Source: Oscillospiraceae bacterium
Lineage (GTDB): Bacteria; Bacillota; Clostridia; Oscillospirales; Ruminococcaceae
Reading direction: 5' to 3'
DNA: 37,066 bases
Assembly (NCBI GenBank): GCA_009786985.1
Contig: WRGW01000102.1
Location: 1-37,066, forward strand
In this document: positions 35,570 to 37,066 of the stretch, one piece after another
Layout: every line of letters starts with the position of its first letter
Numbering within the stretch: position 1 is the first letter of the stretch
Made by a program: the position numbers and the translations under genes
Notes under the pieces: model-generated
The model's input: only the letters and a program-made list of their open reading frames with translations
Told to the model about the DNA's origin: nothing
The model's database searches: none

Positions 35570-36439
35570 TTACTTTCTTTTTTTAGCCACAACTACAGCA
35601 GCACCAGCAGCAAGTAGAGTAGGGATTACTGCTACGAAAGGAACGCCAGTTGGTGGGTTAGTTTCTTCAGTAGTAGCAGCAGTAGTAGTTGCTTCAGTAG
35701 TTTCTACTTCAGCTTCTACACGAGTAAGCATTCTGATTGGCCAGTTTGGAACTTGTGCTCCGTTTGCAGCGTAAGAAAGGTCAGTTCCTGGGATGAAAGC
35801 AAACATTCCAGCACCGTTTAGGTTATCAGTATTTGCCATACCGATTGCAATTCCAGTAGCACCTGGTTGGAACACGATATCGCCTGAAGCGATAGAATCA
35901 CCGATAGTTACAGCACCATCATCACCCATATGCAAACCACCAGCTGGGCTTCCGCCTACTGGAGTACCGCCAGTAACACTAAGGTCAAGACCGATACCAT
36001 CATTACCTGGGTCAGAAGTTACCCAAAATTCAGTTACGCCAGTTACAGCATCACGAATGATATAGAAAGAATTAGGGCGAGCGTCAGCTGGAAGACCAGG
36101 ACCAGAGAATTCCATTTCAGGAAGTGTTTCTACTGGAGCGTCAGGTTCAGCGTCAGCGGCAGCGTCAGCGTCAGCGTCAGCGTCAGCGTCAGCGTCAGCG
36201 TCAGCGTCAGCGTCAGCGTCTACGTCTACGTCTACGTCTACGTCATTTTCATCATCGTCATCGTCGTCATCGTCGTCATCGTCATCATTACCACCGTTTT
36301 GAGTCTGACCATCACCACCATTAGCTGCACCGTCTTCAGCTACTGCAATAGACGCAAAAGATGCAATCATAGATACTGCAACCATTCCTGCCAAGATTTT
36401 TGCTAATCTTGCTTTAAGTTCTTTGCTCATTTTGTTCAT
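35570..36439 (-). CDS. Secreted surface protein with poly-Asp/(DV)n/(DA)n tract and NPPTG sorting-like signal
   Basis: Signal peptide region KELKARLAKILAGMVAVSMIASFASIAVA; NDDDDDDDDDDDDENDVDVDVDVDADADADA...; NPPTGVPFVAVIPTLLAAGAAVVVAKKRK; GGAGGT upstream of ATG at 36439. Confidence 0.75.
   Translation of the reverse strand: MNKMSKELKARLAKILAGMVAVSMIASFASIAVAEDGAANGGDGQTQNGGNDDDDDDDDDDDDENDVDVDVDVDADADADADADADADADADAAADAEPDAPVETLPEMEFSGPGLPADARPNSFYIIRDAVTGVTEFWVTSDPGNDGIGLDLSVTGGTPVGGSPAGGLHMGDDGAVTIGDSIASGDIVFQPGATGIAIGMANTDNLNGAGMFAFIPGTDLSYAANGAQVPNWPIRMLTRVEAEVETTEATTTAATTEETNPPTGVPFVAVIPTLLAAGAAVVVAKKRK
36149..36290 (-). repeat. Hexanucleotide (GCGTCA/TACGTC) and trinucleotide (GTC/ATC) coding microsatellite
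   Basis: Uninterrupted GCGTCA hexamers ~36163-36219, four TACGTC units, then GTC/ATC triplets. Confidence 0.92.
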
Positions 36440-36537
36440 TTGTTTTACCTCCAAATTGGTCTGAGTGGGTGTCATTAACAGTTTTCCCAAACAGATATCT
36501 TTCTTAATTTTTTTTCGCCTTAAGTTCTTGCTTGTTA

Positions 36538-36573
36538 CTTTTTAATAAGTTGCAACTGCAATTTATTAAAAAG
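36538..36573. promoter_or_regulatory. 17-bp near-perfect palindrome in the presumptive 5' leader of the 35570-36439 gene
   Basis: CTTTTTAATAAGTTGCA-AC-TGCAATTTATTAAAAAG. Confidence 0.7.
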
Positions 36574-36643
36574 ATGTTAGCCAAGTTCCATAAATAAAGC
36601 TGTGAAAGTTTTGATTTATGATTTATATTAAGGCACTTGTAAC

Positions 36644-36672
36644 AGTATACACTTTATTCACAAAAAAATCAA
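36644..36672 (-). promoter_or_regulatory. SigA-type promoter of the 35570-36439 surface protein gene
   Basis: Minus strand TTGATT-17 nt-TATACT, near-identical to the promoter at 21081-21109. Confidence 0.7.
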
Positions 36673-36969
36673 TAGGCAAAGTCACCAATAAAAAATTTTT
36701 TTCGCTATGGTGATTTGTGCATATTTCACAGTTCCGTGAATTTCAGTGTTTAGCCGTTTACGAAAAAGTAGTCCTAAGTCTACTCAATAAAGTTTCAAAA
36801 AAATTACGAATTTTTCATTTTTTTTGAAAAAAAGCCTAATCTTGAGAGTTTTTGCCCTTTCTACGAACTTTCAAACCTGCTATTTTATACAATTTTAATG
36901 CGGTTTTATCACATCATGTTAATATCTATATGCAAAAGTTTAAAAAATATACCGTAAATTATAAAAATT

Positions 36970-37066
36970 TTGCAAAACAAGAGTATGCCCCGAAAGCGGA
37001 GCTTTGCTTCGCTGTAGTGGGCTATCTCGACGGCGAGACTTCAAGCTAATCCCTACGAGACGGCAG
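36970..37066. repeat. Copy of the intergenic palindromic repeat family, truncated by the window end
   Basis: GCAAAACAAGAGTATGCCCCGAAAGCGGAGCTTTGCTTCGCTGTAGTGGGCTATCTCGACGGCGAGACTTCAAGCTAATCCCTACGAGACGGC matches the 1301-1400 copy. Confidence 0.8.

Noticed and set aside
36124-36406. Plus-strand ORFs encoding RQRQRQ/SVSVSV and YVYVYV repeats
   Set aside because: Antisense/other-frame artefacts of the hexamer microsatellite that encodes the Asp-rich tract of the minus-strand surface protein, which has a good RBS and signal peptide.

Overview
This 37 kb window looks like a chromosomal segment from a low-GC Clostridia-type Firmicute. The minus strand of the left third carries a division/cell-wall (dcw) cluster: mraZ, rsmH, ftsL-like, PASTA-PBP, murE, mraY, ftsW, murG, murA, ftsQ/divIB. 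Next is a 2453-aa NdvB-like cyclic beta-glucan synthase/GH94 protein (minus). On the plus strand there is an unusual AT-rich 4-gene cassette at 21.2-23.35 kb. An F-type ATP synthase operon (plus) follows, with purC between atpH and atpA and a 162-bp MITE-like element between atpB and atpE. Four minus-strand secreted or surface proteins, two with NPPTG sorting-like signals, end the window. The best candidate for an undescribed system is the cassette at 21.08-23.35 kb. It encodes a secreted/membrane protein with a His-rich toxin-like C-terminus (HYHTGNRNGAHVWYG), two tandem paralogous small proteins (possible immunity pair), and a membrane-anchored 220-aa miniature subtilase that keeps the Asp/His/Asn/Ser catalytic positions. 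Other points of interest are a two-carboxylate (probably Na+-type) c-subunit, modular nested hairpin arrays with a recurring CTTGTTTGGCTTG linker in dcw intergenic regions, a perfect-consensus mraZ promoter followed by an array of TTGAAAA-type boxes, and two near-identical promoters 15 kb apart. All calls were made by reading the sequence; no database search was run.
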